A stretch of DNA of 64,000 nt from Trichomonas vaginalis G3 (Eukaryota > Parabasalia > Trichomonadida > Trichomonadidae). A program made the position numbers and the translations under genes. The first letter of the stretch is position 1. Every line of letters begins with the position of its first letter. The DNA lies in contig NC_067206.1 of assembly GCF_026262505.1 (NCBI RefSeq), positions 6,104,879-6,168,878 on the forward strand, given 5' to 3'. This document shows, one piece after another, positions 7,139-16,149 of the stretch. A model generated the notes under the pieces. The model was not told the origin of the DNA and searched no databases. It was given only the letters and a program-made list of their open reading frames with translations.

Positions 7139-9284
7139 ATGCCCCCGTATAGAATGGATAGAAAATCTGCTAGAATAAAAGCAGAGTTGCAAAGATATGG
7201 TTGGAGAGTTTCAAAGAATTTTAAATATAGGAAGGGAAGACCCATAAAAGTCTATGACAAACTTGCTGGTCTGACCTACGAGATGGACTTGGAAACAGCG
7301 CGCGCCAATTATCCAAACAGACTGGAGAGGTTAGAAGAAGAACGTCTTATGAACATGCCTTTCAATGTTAGTGAACCGCAAGTTGAAGGACACGACGGCT
7401 TTGCCAGATTCTACTGGAAACATAACGAACAGTTGCATCCTTTGAGAAGGAAAAAAGGAAAAGGTGAAGATGCACATGCTCCCATGGAAAGAACAAGATA
7501 TGCATATGAGAAGTACGTGAAGTTAGAAGTCAAATTACATCTGTCGACCTTTACAGTAAACTTTGACGAAGGAAAGAACAAAGAAGGCTTCATGGGAGTA
7601 CTTGCTGCCATACAAGACGGAAATAAGAAAGGATACAATCTCAGACTAACCGTAACAGATTTGGACGGTCACATTTACTATGCACATGGCAATGTCACAA
7701 CAGCGCACAACTTCTTGACGCTTTCAAGACTACAAAGAGAGAACAAATGTTTGACTCCGACTCAGACATTTTGAATGCAATTGAAGGAATTGCAAGTGTA
7801 AAATTTGAATGGTACCAACCTAACCTCAAGCAGTCAGACAACATGCTGGATACTTCCCGTTCATAAATAAGTCTGACATTGACTTGACAAGGTATGGAAT
7901 TTACAATTCAATTGAAACAATTGTCAATGAACCTTGCATTCTTACATGTCTCAGGAACTCTGGTCTTGTTACAGATGAGAAGATGAAGTATCTTGAGTCA
8001 TGTGTGAAGACAAGGTACATTCTCAGAGGTCAATTGGCAAAAATTGCACCGTTGGCAAATGTCAATATCCGAGTCAACATACCTACAGCTAAAGGTTCTT
8101 CACATGACGACTATGTTGTTGACAAAGACTTACCATGGTTGAAGATTGTAATTGTCCACAACCACTTCATGTTGAACGAAAGTCTTACAACCATTGTTCG
8201 GAAAAGGCAAGTGCAACATTGTCAGAGCTGTTAACATTCTTTTCGAGAAAGGTTTGTTGGAACCAATTCCAGATGACAAGCTGACAGAAACTTTTGTACC
8301 AAAAGACGAAACAAACTTTTCATTGTTAGCAAGACCAAAAGTTGTTCCAGACAAAGTTCTAGTACAAAAGAAGTACACTTTCCAAAAGGAGTTGGATTGT
8401 TCGGATACCAACCTGAACCAGAAGAACTTCCAATGAGGTTGCAAGAACTTCAAGATGCTATAAACAAACTTCCATTGAGACATCCAATTGACGTCAAATT
8501 GTATTGGAGAGCATCTGAGTTAGGTCAGAAGGTTTTATATGAAACAGGTTGCTTCGACGATGTTTATGAGATAACAGGAGAAGTTTCTCAGAAGATAAGA
8601 GACTCACTTGAATTTCCACAAACTGGACCAATTGGTTGCGACAAGTTCGACTCAGATGAAAAAATATACTATGTCGACCTTAACGCTGCATACATGAGGT
8701 TTGTCCAATATATTCCAACTGGAATTCCAAACGAAGACGGTGAGTTCCCAGGAAGGAACTATACAGTTGGAAAAGTCATACAACAACTCTATGATATTAG
8801 GAAAGCTTCAAACCCCAAACTTGCAATGACACTCAAATTGCTTATGAATTCGACATGGGGATATTCCATTAAAAAACCTCAAGAGATGAAGAGTAAACAT
8901 TATGAGAAGGTCGACAACTTTGTTGAAAGGTTCTCCCCTTTTGTTTTGAAGTACGAATTCACTCAAGGTCAAAGTGGCTTAGTAACCACATTAAAACCTA
9001 TTGTCGAACATTGGTCTTATCCTCAGTTCGCAAAGGCAGTCCTTGACAACTACAACAAATTCTTCTCCGAAGTCAAATCGAAAGTCAAGGTTTACTATGA
9101 GAACATTGACGCACTCATGACGAACGAAGAAGGGTACAACAAACTCATTGAAATGGGCATGGTCGGTGAAAAGATGGGTCAATTCAAATTGGACAAAATT
9201 TTCACCGAAGTTCATGTCCTCTCCAAGCGTAAGTACTGGGGCATACTTGAAGACGGCACAGAAATAAAACATTGCATGAAATAA
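7139..9284 (+). pseudogene. Protein-primed family B DNA polymerase of Polinton A, broken
   Basis: Spans about 715 codons. Palm-domain landmarks are IYYVDLNAAYMRF (motif A), KLLMNSTWGYSI (motif B) and a motif C region near VYYENIDALMT, followed by VHVLSKRKYWG, the KxY-type motif. The N-terminal part has a basic stretch and a conserved GFARFYWKH segment. Protein-primed polymerases replicate linear Polinton genomes from their TIRs. Several breaks. The leader, a T-rich TTTTTATTTTTATAAAA tract, is the element's usual promoter type. A variable cargo region begins immediately downstream. Confidence 0.85.
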
Positions 9285-9473
9285 AAAATTTTTATATTCC
9301 TTCCTAGCTAATTTCCGTTTAATTTCATGGTCGCCCTCGGAGTCTTTGAATCGGACAGGTCGAGTTACACCATTCTTGGTCTCAAACTCATATATAACCT
9401 GTTTGTCTGTATTTTCGTCGACTATGGCACGAGACACGAACATTGACCAAACGGACAAAAAGTGTCATTTCGG

Positions 9474-9737
9474 ATGGTCACGCAGCCAATCGCATTCGAG
9501 CACTTCGAAGAAGCCTTACGTTCCAAGGGAGAGGGTGTCTGGTGCAAGGCAGAGGTCATGAGACTCTACGAGCAGTACATCCTCAATGCCTGGGAGGACA
9601 AATCGTCCTTGGATTGGCAATTCTACCAACTCCTCTGGGACGACCTCCTACGCAACTGGGATGACGAAAGAGTCCAATTCAGGGGTCAGGAACTACTTGT
9701 CCAAATTCTCATTAATTTAAGCCGCTTACGCAACTAA
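9474..9737 (+). CDS. Unknown acidic protein, 87 residues, cargo of copy A
   Basis: An intact frame with a Trp-rich, helical composition (EDKSSLDWQFYQLLWDDLL) and a hydrophobic C-terminus. It is absent from copy B, where different genes follow the polymerase. The G+C content is higher than that of neighbouring element genes, suggesting a different origin. A convergent downstream gap holds the pyrimidine/A-rich spacer before the HNH gene. No family recognised. Confidence 0.45.
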   Translation: MVTQPIAFEHFEEALRSKGEGVWCKAEVMRLYEQYILNAWEDKSSLDWQFYQLLWDDLLRNWDDERVQFRGQELLVQILINLSRLRN

Positions 9738-9786
9738 AAACTTAAATTTACTTGGGGTTTCCCCCTAAAATAAAATTTTTTTACTC

Positions 9787-10488
9787 TTAGAACCACTCGA
9801 GGTTCTCCTTACGGTTGTTGAGCTTGTCACCGTCAATGTGTCTGACCTTCGTCTTCTTGCCTGGATTTGGAACCCATTGAATTGCGACAAGCTTGCCCAT
9901 GGAAATTGAACCGCGATTCCGAAGGTTAAGGTTCAAGTGTCCCAAGTTGTTGAGGACTGGGGTAAGAACCTTGCCTGTCTCCCTGTTGCGGATTTTGTAT
10001 GGGTAGGGTTGGGAAATTTCGTAAGCGTCATCGGCAACAAGGGTTGCCCAAACTTCCTCTTCTTCGTGTTTCTCTTCTTCCTCTTCTTCTTCGTGTTTCT
10101 TTTCTTCCTCTTCTTCCTCGACAATTCCTTCTTCAATTTGGTACTCACGAAGTACGGTGTTGCATGTTCTGTCCTTTCCGAGTACCTTCCAGATGGCGTC
10201 TATCTCTTCGAAGAAACGGTAGATGAGTCTGGCAAGGTCTCGGTTCTCTCTCTCGTAATTGCGCAAGGTTTCCGTGAAATCGTTCAGGCATTTCTCATTG
10301 GAAGCTTGGTTCATGAGGACATCGGCTTTGAGATTGGTCATCTCTGTCATAAGACTACTTTGGAGAGTCTTAACGGTGTTTGTCAGATGAGCTTTCAAAT
10401 TCAAAATTTGAATTTGAACTGGGCGCTTGTCTGGCAACATTGAAAGGACATCTGCCATTGTGTTCGGCTTCGGTGCTTGTTCGGACAT
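9787..10488 (-). CDS. HNH-type endonuclease with coiled-coil N-terminus (cargo of copy A)
   Basis: 233 residues. Residues 1-120 are helical and probably coiled coil. A Glu/Lys/His run occupies about 120-148. The C-terminal 80 residues read as NUMOD4-like plus HNH: YKIRNRETGKVL, then LVAIQWVPNP, HIDGDKLNNRKENLEWF. The HIDGD..NNR.ENLEW pattern is the hallmark of HNH homing-type nucleases found in phages and giant viruses. It looks whole and is absent from copy B. Likely cargo acquired by transfer; it could cut DNA of related elements, which is inference. Confidence 0.78.
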   Translation of the reverse strand: MSEQAPKPNTMADVLSMLPDKRPVQIQILNLKAHLTNTVKTLQSSLMTEMTNLKADVLMNQASNEKCLNDFTETLRNYERENRDLARLIYRFFEEIDAIWKVLGKDRTCNTVLREYQIEEGIVEEEEEEKKHEEEEEEEKHEEEEVWATLVADDAYEISQPYPYKIRNRETGKVLTPVLNNLGHLNLNLRNRGSISMGKLVAIQWVPNPGKKTKVRHIDGDKLNNRKENLEWF

Positions 10489-10520
10489 CGAAAAAATGAA
10501 GTGGTTTGAGAATGACGGTT

Positions 10521-11105
10521 TTACTTCAAAAAGCTTGTTATGACGGTTAAGTCATACAACAAGTTTAAAATAATATCTTGTTCTTCTTCTGAACGTTTGT
10601 TGTCTCTTCCGATAAAAGTTTCGAACATGAGAACCAAAAAACGTTTTTTGAGATTGCGGAAAAGTTCAGGCAAACGTTCATATTCTGGATATGTTGGGAG
10701 CAGTTCGAAACATCTGAGCTGACTTTCGGACAAAATTGGGACAATGTCAGAAAATTCATCTTTGGTCGGACTGCTTGAAGGTAAGTCCCTTACATGTAAG
10801 TAGCTCTGGTAAAGTCTTCTCATTTCTGCTAACTTTTGGAGTATAGCTTCGTAGTTTAGAAGTTTTAATTTTAATTGTCTTATTCCACTCTTTACTTCTA
10901 AACGGTAAGTATCCATGAGGTCAAGAGTAGCTTTGGTAGCTTTAAGTGGAGCTATTTGTTCCTTGACTTCTGCAATTTTGGTTGCAATTGTGGTTTGAGC
11001 TCCTTCAAGTTCGCCGTCTATGTCGTTCTCAACGCCTTCAACCATGGCTTGAAACTCTTCATCGGTCCATTGAGATTGGTGTGGGACGAATTTAACTTGC
11101 TTCAT
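10521..11105 (-). CDS. Helical coiled-coil protein, 194 residues (cargo of copy A)
   Basis: Almost wholly alpha-helical by composition. A long charged helix runs from about residue 15 to 100 (ATKIAEVKEQIAPLKATKAT), followed by a Ser-rich turn and a second helical region ending in TVITSFLK. It sits directly upstream of the HNH gene on the same strand with a 32-bp gap, so the two may be co-expressed. No counterpart in copy B. Family unknown. Confidence 0.55.
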   Translation of the reverse strand: MKQVKFVPHQSQWTDEEFQAMVEGVENDIDGELEGAQTTIATKIAEVKEQIAPLKATKATLDLMDTYRLEVKSGIRQLKLKLLNYEAILQKLAEMRRLYQSYLHVRDLPSSSPTKDEFSDIVPILSESQLRCFELLPTYPEYERLPELFRNLKKRFLVLMFETFIGRDNKRSEEEQDIILNLLYDLTVITSFLK

Positions 11106-11132
11106 TCAAAAAATGAAAAAAAATGTTTTTAC

Positions 11133-11521
11133 TCAAAACGTTAAGGTTGACTGAACTGGTTGGATGTCGCCTTCACAGGTTATGTAGAACGGCTGACCGA
11201 GAAGTGAAGGAGAGACTGAATTGCCAATTTCATATGGGGTAGGGGGTTCTCCTTGTTTGGTATTTTTATCCAAGGACGTTTGTTTAGGAACTTAACAAGA
11301 GCTTCTCTTTTGGCGTCCTTTATGCCATCGTAGGCTGTCCCGTCTGGTATTTGAATTGGAATTCCAGTCGAAGTCTCGAGCTGAAGTGTAGACCTTCCAG
11401 AAATAGTGGTGAACTTGACCTTGGGCTTCATTACCCTGCGCAAGTACTGCTTAACAACTTCATTTATCTCTATAAGGTAAATTGCCTCGTCAAATCCTTC
11501 TGGTATTCCGAGTCCTTCCAT
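11133..11521 (-). pseudogene. Conserved Polinton protein with YDGIKDAKREA motif (copy A)
   Basis: About 115-130 codons. Segments DEAIYLIEINEVVKQYLR, STGIPIQIPDGTAYDGIKDA and KFLNKRPWI are shared with copy B at 39440-39805. It lies at the junction between the variable cargo and the conserved block. Its upstream side is a satellite-like repeat region that differs completely between copies. At least one break. No family recognised. Confidence 0.5.
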
Positions 11522-11716
11522 CCGACAGGAAAATATTTTCCCGACAACTGGAAAAAAATTTCCCGACGACAGGAAGAACTCTTCCAGTTGTCCGTCCGTA
11601 AACCATTCAAATTTTCGAAAATTGAGAACTTTTGGTCGAACTTCAGAAAAAGTTTTTCCTTCCGACAGGAAAGGTTTTTCCTTCCGACAGGAAAGGTTTT
11701 TCCTTCCGACGGTTAA
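11518..11716. repeat. Short tandem repeats, GACAGGAAA type, between divergent genes (copy A)
   Basis: A 22-base unit reading CCTTCCGACAGGAAAGGTTT plus TT repeats two and a half times at 11660-11710. Degenerate CGACAGG/CGACAACTGG relatives extend back to the leftward gene. The unit is partly self-complementary (CCTT..AAGG). The same intergenic place in copy B holds an unrelated 21-base satellite. It may act as a bidirectional control region or be read as protein; neither is shown. Confidence 0.6.
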
Positions 11717-11727
11717 GCCACAAACAG

Positions 11728-12311
11728 ATGTCCGACGTCCACCAACCGAGCCCATATCCCAACCAGAGAACCGAAAGCTGCAGAACCACAACAGTCCTCA
11801 GCAACCTCAGTTCCAGCAAGTACCCTCCGATTTACTACCAATTTCCACCTCAATGTTACTACCCACCACAAGGCTTCCCGAACTACCCTCCTCCTCAGCC
11901 TATGCCTTACTTCCCCAACCCTTGGATGTTTATGCAAAACCCTGCCCCACAATTCCAATCTCAATCAAGAGAGACCAAGAGTTCGAGGAAGGTCTGAACC
12001 GCTTACGCAAAGAGTATGCTACTACCCCAATGGAAGAAGACAGGCTCTCACTCTCTTCCCTCAAATCGACCGATTCGACTCGTACCACAGATTCGGTTCG
12101 TGACCGTGAAGACTACCTCAAGCAGTCTGAGAGACTCTTCATCCTACAACCATTTACAGTTGGAGCTCTCAAGAACATGCGCAATTACGAAGGTCAGACA
12201 CCAGCTGGAGACCGTAAAAACAGACGTACTCGCAAGAGCAGTCCAACTGGTCAAGACAAAGACGAGATAGTCGACTTCATTCTTGCAGCTTGCCATACAA
12301 GTAAAAAATAA
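11728..12311 (+). pseudogene. Pro/Gln/Tyr-rich protein (copy A), broken
   Basis: It opens MSDVHQPSPYPNQ and in its middle shows the PPQ/FPNYPP low-complexity pattern also seen in copy B, then a charged helical part (FEEGLNRLRKEYAT) and a Ser/Thr/Arg-rich tail ending ILAACHTSKK that copy B lacks. Low-complexity Pro/Gln segments of this kind often form flexible linkers. At least one break. Function unknown. Confidence 0.5.
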
Positions 12312-12321
12312 ACAATTACGG

Positions 12322-12528
12322 TTAAACTTTTACTCTTTTTTCTGAGTTGTTTAGAGCTGGTTTCTCTTGTAGGAACCTTTCGTACTCTTCCATGGTCATG
12401 TAATTGCGAATTTGGTACGCAATTCCAGGTTCGTTGTTTTTGAACCTTACGTATGTAACGCTTCCATCCTCCTCAGGGAAGTAAGCTGCTAACATCTGAC
12501 CAAGTTTTCTCGGTGACTCGGAGCTCAT
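12322..12528 (-). CDS. Unknown 68-residue protein (cargo of copy A)
   Basis: A short intact frame, MSSESPRKLGQMLAAYFPEE followed by a beta-rich and then helical part (MTMEEYERFLQEKPAL) and a basic end. Upstream on its strand lies AACGTTAAAAAGTGACATTT, which contains the TGTCACTTTTT motif in reverse. Only in copy A, convergent to the Pro/Gln gene. No family recognised. Confidence 0.45.
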   Translation of the reverse strand: MSSESPRKLGQMLAAYFPEEDGSVTYVRFKNNEPGIAYQIRNYMTMEEYERFLQEKPALNNSEKRVKV

Positions 12529-12567
12529 AAAAATGTCACTTTTTAACGTTAAGTTTTTAGTCTTATT

Positions 12568-12762
12568 TTACCCTTTGTTTACCCTTTGTTTGTCAAGGTA
12601 GTATTGGAGTGCAATTTCTCCAAATTCTCTGTGTCGGAGTTCTTCAGCATTTTCCAAGGTGTACCTGGAGAACTCAAAGAAGTTGTCAAGAAGATACTGC
12701 CATGCTGCTCTTCTGAGTTCGTCGGTATTTTGGAAGTGTTGCACCTTCGAGTCTTCGGACAT
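12568..12762 (-). CDS. Unknown 64-residue helical protein (cargo of copy A)
   Basis: It starts MSEDSKVQHFQNTDELRRAA and is helical and aromatic throughout (WQYLLDNFFEFSRYTLENAE), ending in a basic tail. I chose the inner ATG because a T-rich AGTGTCATTTTTTT leader lies just before it on this strand. The stop codon is followed by a duplicated ACCCTTTGTTT. Absent from copy B. Function unknown. Confidence 0.45.
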   Translation of the reverse strand: MSEDSKVQHFQNTDELRRAAWQYLLDNFFEFSRYTLENAEELRHREFGEIALQYYLDKQRVNKG

Positions 12763-12807
12763 GAAAAAAATGACACTTTTTCTATTAAACCGTTTTTGAC
12801 ATTTCTC

Positions 12808-12987
12808 ATGAGTGAGTATAGTTCTGCCGAACCATTGAAGAGAAGAAGTACGCCTTGCTGGCAAAAGACAAAAATAGTTGCCTTAGTTGTCATTGCAATT
12901 GTACTCGTAATTGAATTCATTGTACTTCTCTTCACGTACCTAAAACTCAAGGACGGCATATGCTTTAAGAAGCTACCATCTTACTAA
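12808..12987 (+). CDS. 59-residue single-pass membrane protein (cargo of copy A)
   Basis: A cytosol-like Ser/Lys/Arg-rich N-terminus is followed by a strong hydrophobic helix (IVALVVIAIVLVIEFIVLLF) and a short Lys-rich tail. The start is the ATG after TTTTTGACATTTCTC; the frame stays open further upstream but that part is antisense to the neighbouring gene. Only in copy A. A small viral membrane protein is the natural reading, without family evidence. Confidence 0.5.
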   Translation: MSEYSSAEPLKRRSTPCWQKTKIVALVVIAIVLVIEFIVLLFTYLKLKDGICFKKLPSY

Positions 12988-13041
12988 GACTAAACACTTA
13001 GATTTTTCAAGCTTGACTTTTTACAATTTGAATTTTACACC

Positions 13042-13100
13042 AAAAATATATTTTAGGGTAGAAGGGTATATCTAACCTCTTTTCTAACCTCTTTTCTACC
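13042..13100. repeat. Cassette-end repeat, left of the 304-residue gene (copy A)
   Basis: An AT-rich block with AAAAATATATTTTAGGGTAG, TATCTAACCTC and TTTTCTACC. Read in reverse complement it matches the block at 14161-14220 beyond the other side of the next gene, and copy B block 41931-41990 almost base for base. It therefore forms one arm of an inverted pair enclosing a single gene. A degenerate second copy (TTTAGGGTGATGG) follows at 13130. Confidence 0.65.
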
Positions 13101-13238
13101 TCTTGAATTTTGAAATTTACACCAAAATGTTTAGGGTGATGGTTATCTAACCCTAACCTCTTTTCTGAATTTGTCATGAATAAAAAAAATAAAGTTGGTT
13201 TTTTTAAAAAAATATTTTTTTATTTTTATTGTAAGAAC

Positions 13239-14153
13239 ATGTTAGCAACAACAGCACCAAACTCTTTAGTCATGAACCCAACTTCAATGTTAGTAGAGAT
13301 GAAAAGCTTCATTCCTTCTTCATATACTTTCGAAACAAAAATCCAGAAGATAAAGCAAGAACTTTTAACAAGTACTTTGGACTGTTGTGCGAAAGATGAA
13401 ACAAATGAACAGTATCTTTATGAAATGCAGGACATTATTGACCATTTACCCAAATTGCCTGAAATTCAGCAACAAAAACTCACTATTCCTGAATTCGACG
13501 AAATTGAAGTGAAACCAACTGACTCAGTAGAAATAAAGAAGTTCATTCGAAAGGTTAACTATGAGTTTCTTGGATTTCATTGCAACCACAAAGTCATGGA
13601 CAAAGATTGCGATATGGTATATAAGAACATCTCTGACATATACAAATCTGGGGAGTTTAAGACCTACGACAACTTTGTTTCGTTAGTTGCTGAATGTGTA
13701 TGGCAGATAAGAGATAAAGATAGAAGAGGTAAGATATGGAATGAACAGATAAAACCCGCAACTTTTGAGTTAAAGAGAGCAATTGACGCCTTAGTCATAC
13801 TAGCAGGTAAGGTTTCAGAATATAACGCAAAAATGAACCCGCAATGTTCAAAATGTAAGGCAGCAATTAGGAAATATAACTACTCCGTCAAAGAGATAGA
13901 ACGTATGAGAAACGACTATGCTGACTTAAAGAGGGAGGCAGAGAAACCAGCAGAAGATAAAATGGACATGTTGACATTTCTAAACAAAAACTATCCAACA
14001 GCTGACGATTTCCTTCTTTCAGATGTCAAGAAGAAATATAAAGAAACCTTCGGCATTGTTAAAACATTCGATGTACTGACAGAAGAAATAGAAGCTACGA
14101 AATTGTTTAGAATTTCACGAATTCACAATGTTTACCATGTAAAACGCTTATAA
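13239..14153 (+). CDS. Unknown 304-residue Polinton protein inside inverted repeats (copy A)
   Basis: It begins MLATTAPNSLVMNPTSMLVE, with a conserved PTSML..MKSFIPSSYTFET segment, a helical charged centre, a CxxC pair (MNPQCSKCKAA) near residue 215 and a conserved end DVKKKYKETFGIVKTFDVL to NVYHVKRL. The start after the T-rich leader is preferred to an ATG 63 bases upstream, which would bury the leader. Enclosed by inverted repeats in both copies, hence possibly a movable cassette. A DNA- or RNA-binding role is possible but unproven. Confidence 0.55.
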   Translation: MLATTAPNSLVMNPTSMLVEMKSFIPSSYTFETKIQKIKQELLTSTLDCCAKDETNEQYLYEMQDIIDHLPKLPEIQQQKLTIPEFDEIEVKPTDSVEIKKFIRKVNYEFLGFHCNHKVMDKDCDMVYKNISDIYKSGEFKTYDNFVSLVAECVWQIRDKDRRGKIWNEQIKPATFELKRAIDALVILAGKVSEYNAKMNPQCSKCKAAIRKYNYSVKEIERMRNDYADLKREAEKPAEDKMDMLTFLNKNYPTADDFLLSDVKKKYKETFGIVKTFDVLTEEIEATKLFRISRIHNVYHVKRL

Positions 14154-14160
14154 AATAACT

Positions 14161-14220
14161 GGGGTAGAAATGAGGGTAGAAACGGGTAGATATACCCTTC
14201 TACCCTAAAATATATTTTTA
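14161..14220. repeat. Cassette-end repeat, right of the 304-residue gene (copy A)
   Basis: GGGGTAGAAATGAGGGTAGA leads to a palindromic GGGTAGATATACCC core and ends CTACCCTAAAATATATTTTT. It is the inverted partner of 13042-13100. It also separates two convergent genes, so a bidirectional terminator is the simplest alternative explanation. Confidence 0.6.
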
Positions 14221-15196
14221 TTGAATTCTGAAAATCTGAGTAAATGACATATGGTTGCTTCCTCGGAAACGAAGAAGAACAGCGAGTAGTGAAAAACCCT
14301 GGTCGCCAAAACACTTATTTTTACAAGCTTGACTTTTTACAATTTGAACTTTGTTTGCGTAGATATGAATTCTGAAAGAAGTATGAGGGTCTTGTATGAC
14401 TTTGTACTTCTCCCATAGTTCATGTCTGTCAAACTTACCTGCCATGGACTCTTTCATAAGTTCCATGAAATCGTCTTCGGACAATCCAGGGAAAAGTATG
14501 ATGTCAGTAAGTATTCTTTTACATCCTTACTTAAACTCTTTGCTGTCTGTACACAAATGACAACTGAGATGTTAAAGTGTCTGAGCTTCTTAAGAATTCG
14601 ACACATATCTTGTTCTCTGTTCTTTAACAAAGGATGAGAAGCAAAGTCATCTAAGATAAGAAGACATCTATGAGGGTAAGTCTTCCAATCGTAAGATTGC
14701 AATTTCTTCGAAATGTATTCTATCTCTTTCTGTTTGTTTCTGAAGTGTTTCTTCTCTAATATTCTCTGCATTTCCTCATTTGGGTCTTTAAACTTCGAAT
14801 TTATATACTCATTTATAGCATTGTACTTCAAAACTCTTCTTTGGTACTTCTTTATCCAATCTAACAACTCAGAGTCTTTTATACATACTAACTTAGACTT
14901 CTTTATAATATCTTTGAACGAATTGACGGTTTGGTCAAATTGACCAGAAGTACTACAAATAACAACTAACTCATAGAATGGGTTCTTCTCATCTAGTTCT
15001 TGTTGTTGTGCAGCCATTTTAAGATAAGTGAAAGTCTTACCCGACCCAGGTGGTGCAATTAGACCTGTTATACCATTCTGAGCAAATAAGAACTTGTCAT
15101 GTATAGGCTTTATCTGAGCATTTTCTAACTTCCTCTTGTTCTTTTTAAAACATTCTCAAATTTCTTGTCAATGTCAGCAAACTTTTTTTCTAACAT
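14218..15196 (-). pseudogene. A32/FtsK-HerA-type genome-packaging ATPase of Polinton A, broken
   Basis: The visible Walker A loop is APPGSGKTFTYLKM, the Walker B is RCLLILDDFASHP, and a downstream sensor-like strand reads ISVVICVQTAKSL. This order and size (about 290-325 codons) fit the A32-like packaging ATPases that Polintons share with poxviruses and adenovirus-like viruses. Its start faces that of a rightward gene across 36 bp. A few breaks. Confidence 0.82.
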
Positions 15197-15232
15197 ATTT
15201 TTAGAAAAATTAAAATTTTTATCTTTTAGAAA

Positions 15233-15685
15233 ATGTCTAGCGATTTCGCTATCTATATTCGAGACAAGCTTTTCGACAGCAAAACATCTGTCGACCATAA
15301 AATCTTACATAGTGTAAACAAGAAAGGTGAATTTGTTCTAAAGTTCTGTTTCTGGGAATATGACAAGAACCATAAAACATTAAGCAGAGAAGTCTTAAGT
15401 TTGTCAATGACAGACTTGTTGACAGAGATGACGCCTCTTGGAAAGATGAAGTCCAACAAAAGTTCTTAGAATGCAAAGAAGACACATGCGCTGTTCTTGA
15501 AGATGAAATAGAAAACAGAATAGAAGAGCTATTAAAGGACAAAGAACTTTTACATAAATATGGTTGCGCCAAATTTGACATAACTCCACCAGAAGAAGAA
15601 GAAGAGAGAAAAGAAAGAAAAGAAAGTAGAAGAAGAGAAGAAAGAACCTGAACCAGTTCCAGAGAAAAAGAAATTTGACATGTAA
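15233..15685 (+). pseudogene. Unknown protein with Lys/Glu-rich tail (copy A), broken
   Basis: It starts MSSDFAIYIRDKLFDSKTS; a mixed middle contains FVLKFCFWEYDKNHKT and a Cys-containing helical segment, and the tail is a Lys/Glu run ending KKFDM. Divergent from the ATPase and sharing its TTTTTATCTTTTAGAAA promoter gap. At least one break; same place in copy B. No family recognised. Confidence 0.5.
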
Positions 15686-15701
15686 AAATAAAATTTTATT
15701 T

Positions 15702-16114
15702 TTAGAACATTTCTGGGTCAATGTCAATGTTCTCTTCCTCTTTAGGAGCAAACACTGGCTTAGACTCTAAAATCTTTTTACCCAATTTACCTTGAACTTC
15801 AACTATCTTAGACTCATAATATTCATAGTCGTCTGCTTTCTTTGGTTCATAAGGTATAACAAGTTTGTATGCTTTGCCTTCTTTAAGGTTTGAAACCTTC
15901 TGTCAAAATTCTTTGACTGCTAACAAACCTTCTATGTCTAAGTCTTCAAATTTCGCACCATTTTTAGTCACAATAGCAAACTTAACTGGTTCGATGTTCC
16001 AAACTTTGTCAATGTAGACTTTTCAAAATGGTAGAAGTAAACATTCAAATAACGAATGGGTCTAGTTCTTCTTTGTTCTGTCATGTACTTGTTGACTGAA
16101 ATATATTTCGTCAT
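15702..16114 (-). pseudogene. SSB-like small protein of Polinton A, broken
   Basis: The counterpart of the intact 139-residue gene in copy B. Visible features are an N-terminal MTKY.SVN.YM segment, a beta-rich centre (VKFAIVTKNGAKFEDLDIEG, AYKLVIPYEPK) and an acidic end DIDPEMF. See the copy B entry for the reasoning on single-stranded-DNA binding. A few breaks in this copy. Confidence 0.45.
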
Positions 16115-16149
16115 CTTTTCTATCGGATAAAAAAATATTTTTTTAAAAT

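Noticed and set aside
8991-9443. Minus-strand frame (MFVSRAIVDENTDKQVIYEF) after the polymerase
   Set aside because: Two thirds is antisense to the polymerase gene. The first 50 codons look protein-like and could be a small cargo gene, but there is no independent support.
12586-12807. Upstream extension of the 59-residue membrane protein
   Set aside because: That part is antisense to the 64-residue leftward gene, and a leader-like T-rich motif precedes the inner ATG.
13042-14220. TTTAGGG/CCCTAA motifs as telomere-like repeats
   Set aside because: They occur once per repeat arm inside larger inverted repeats, not as tandem arrays.
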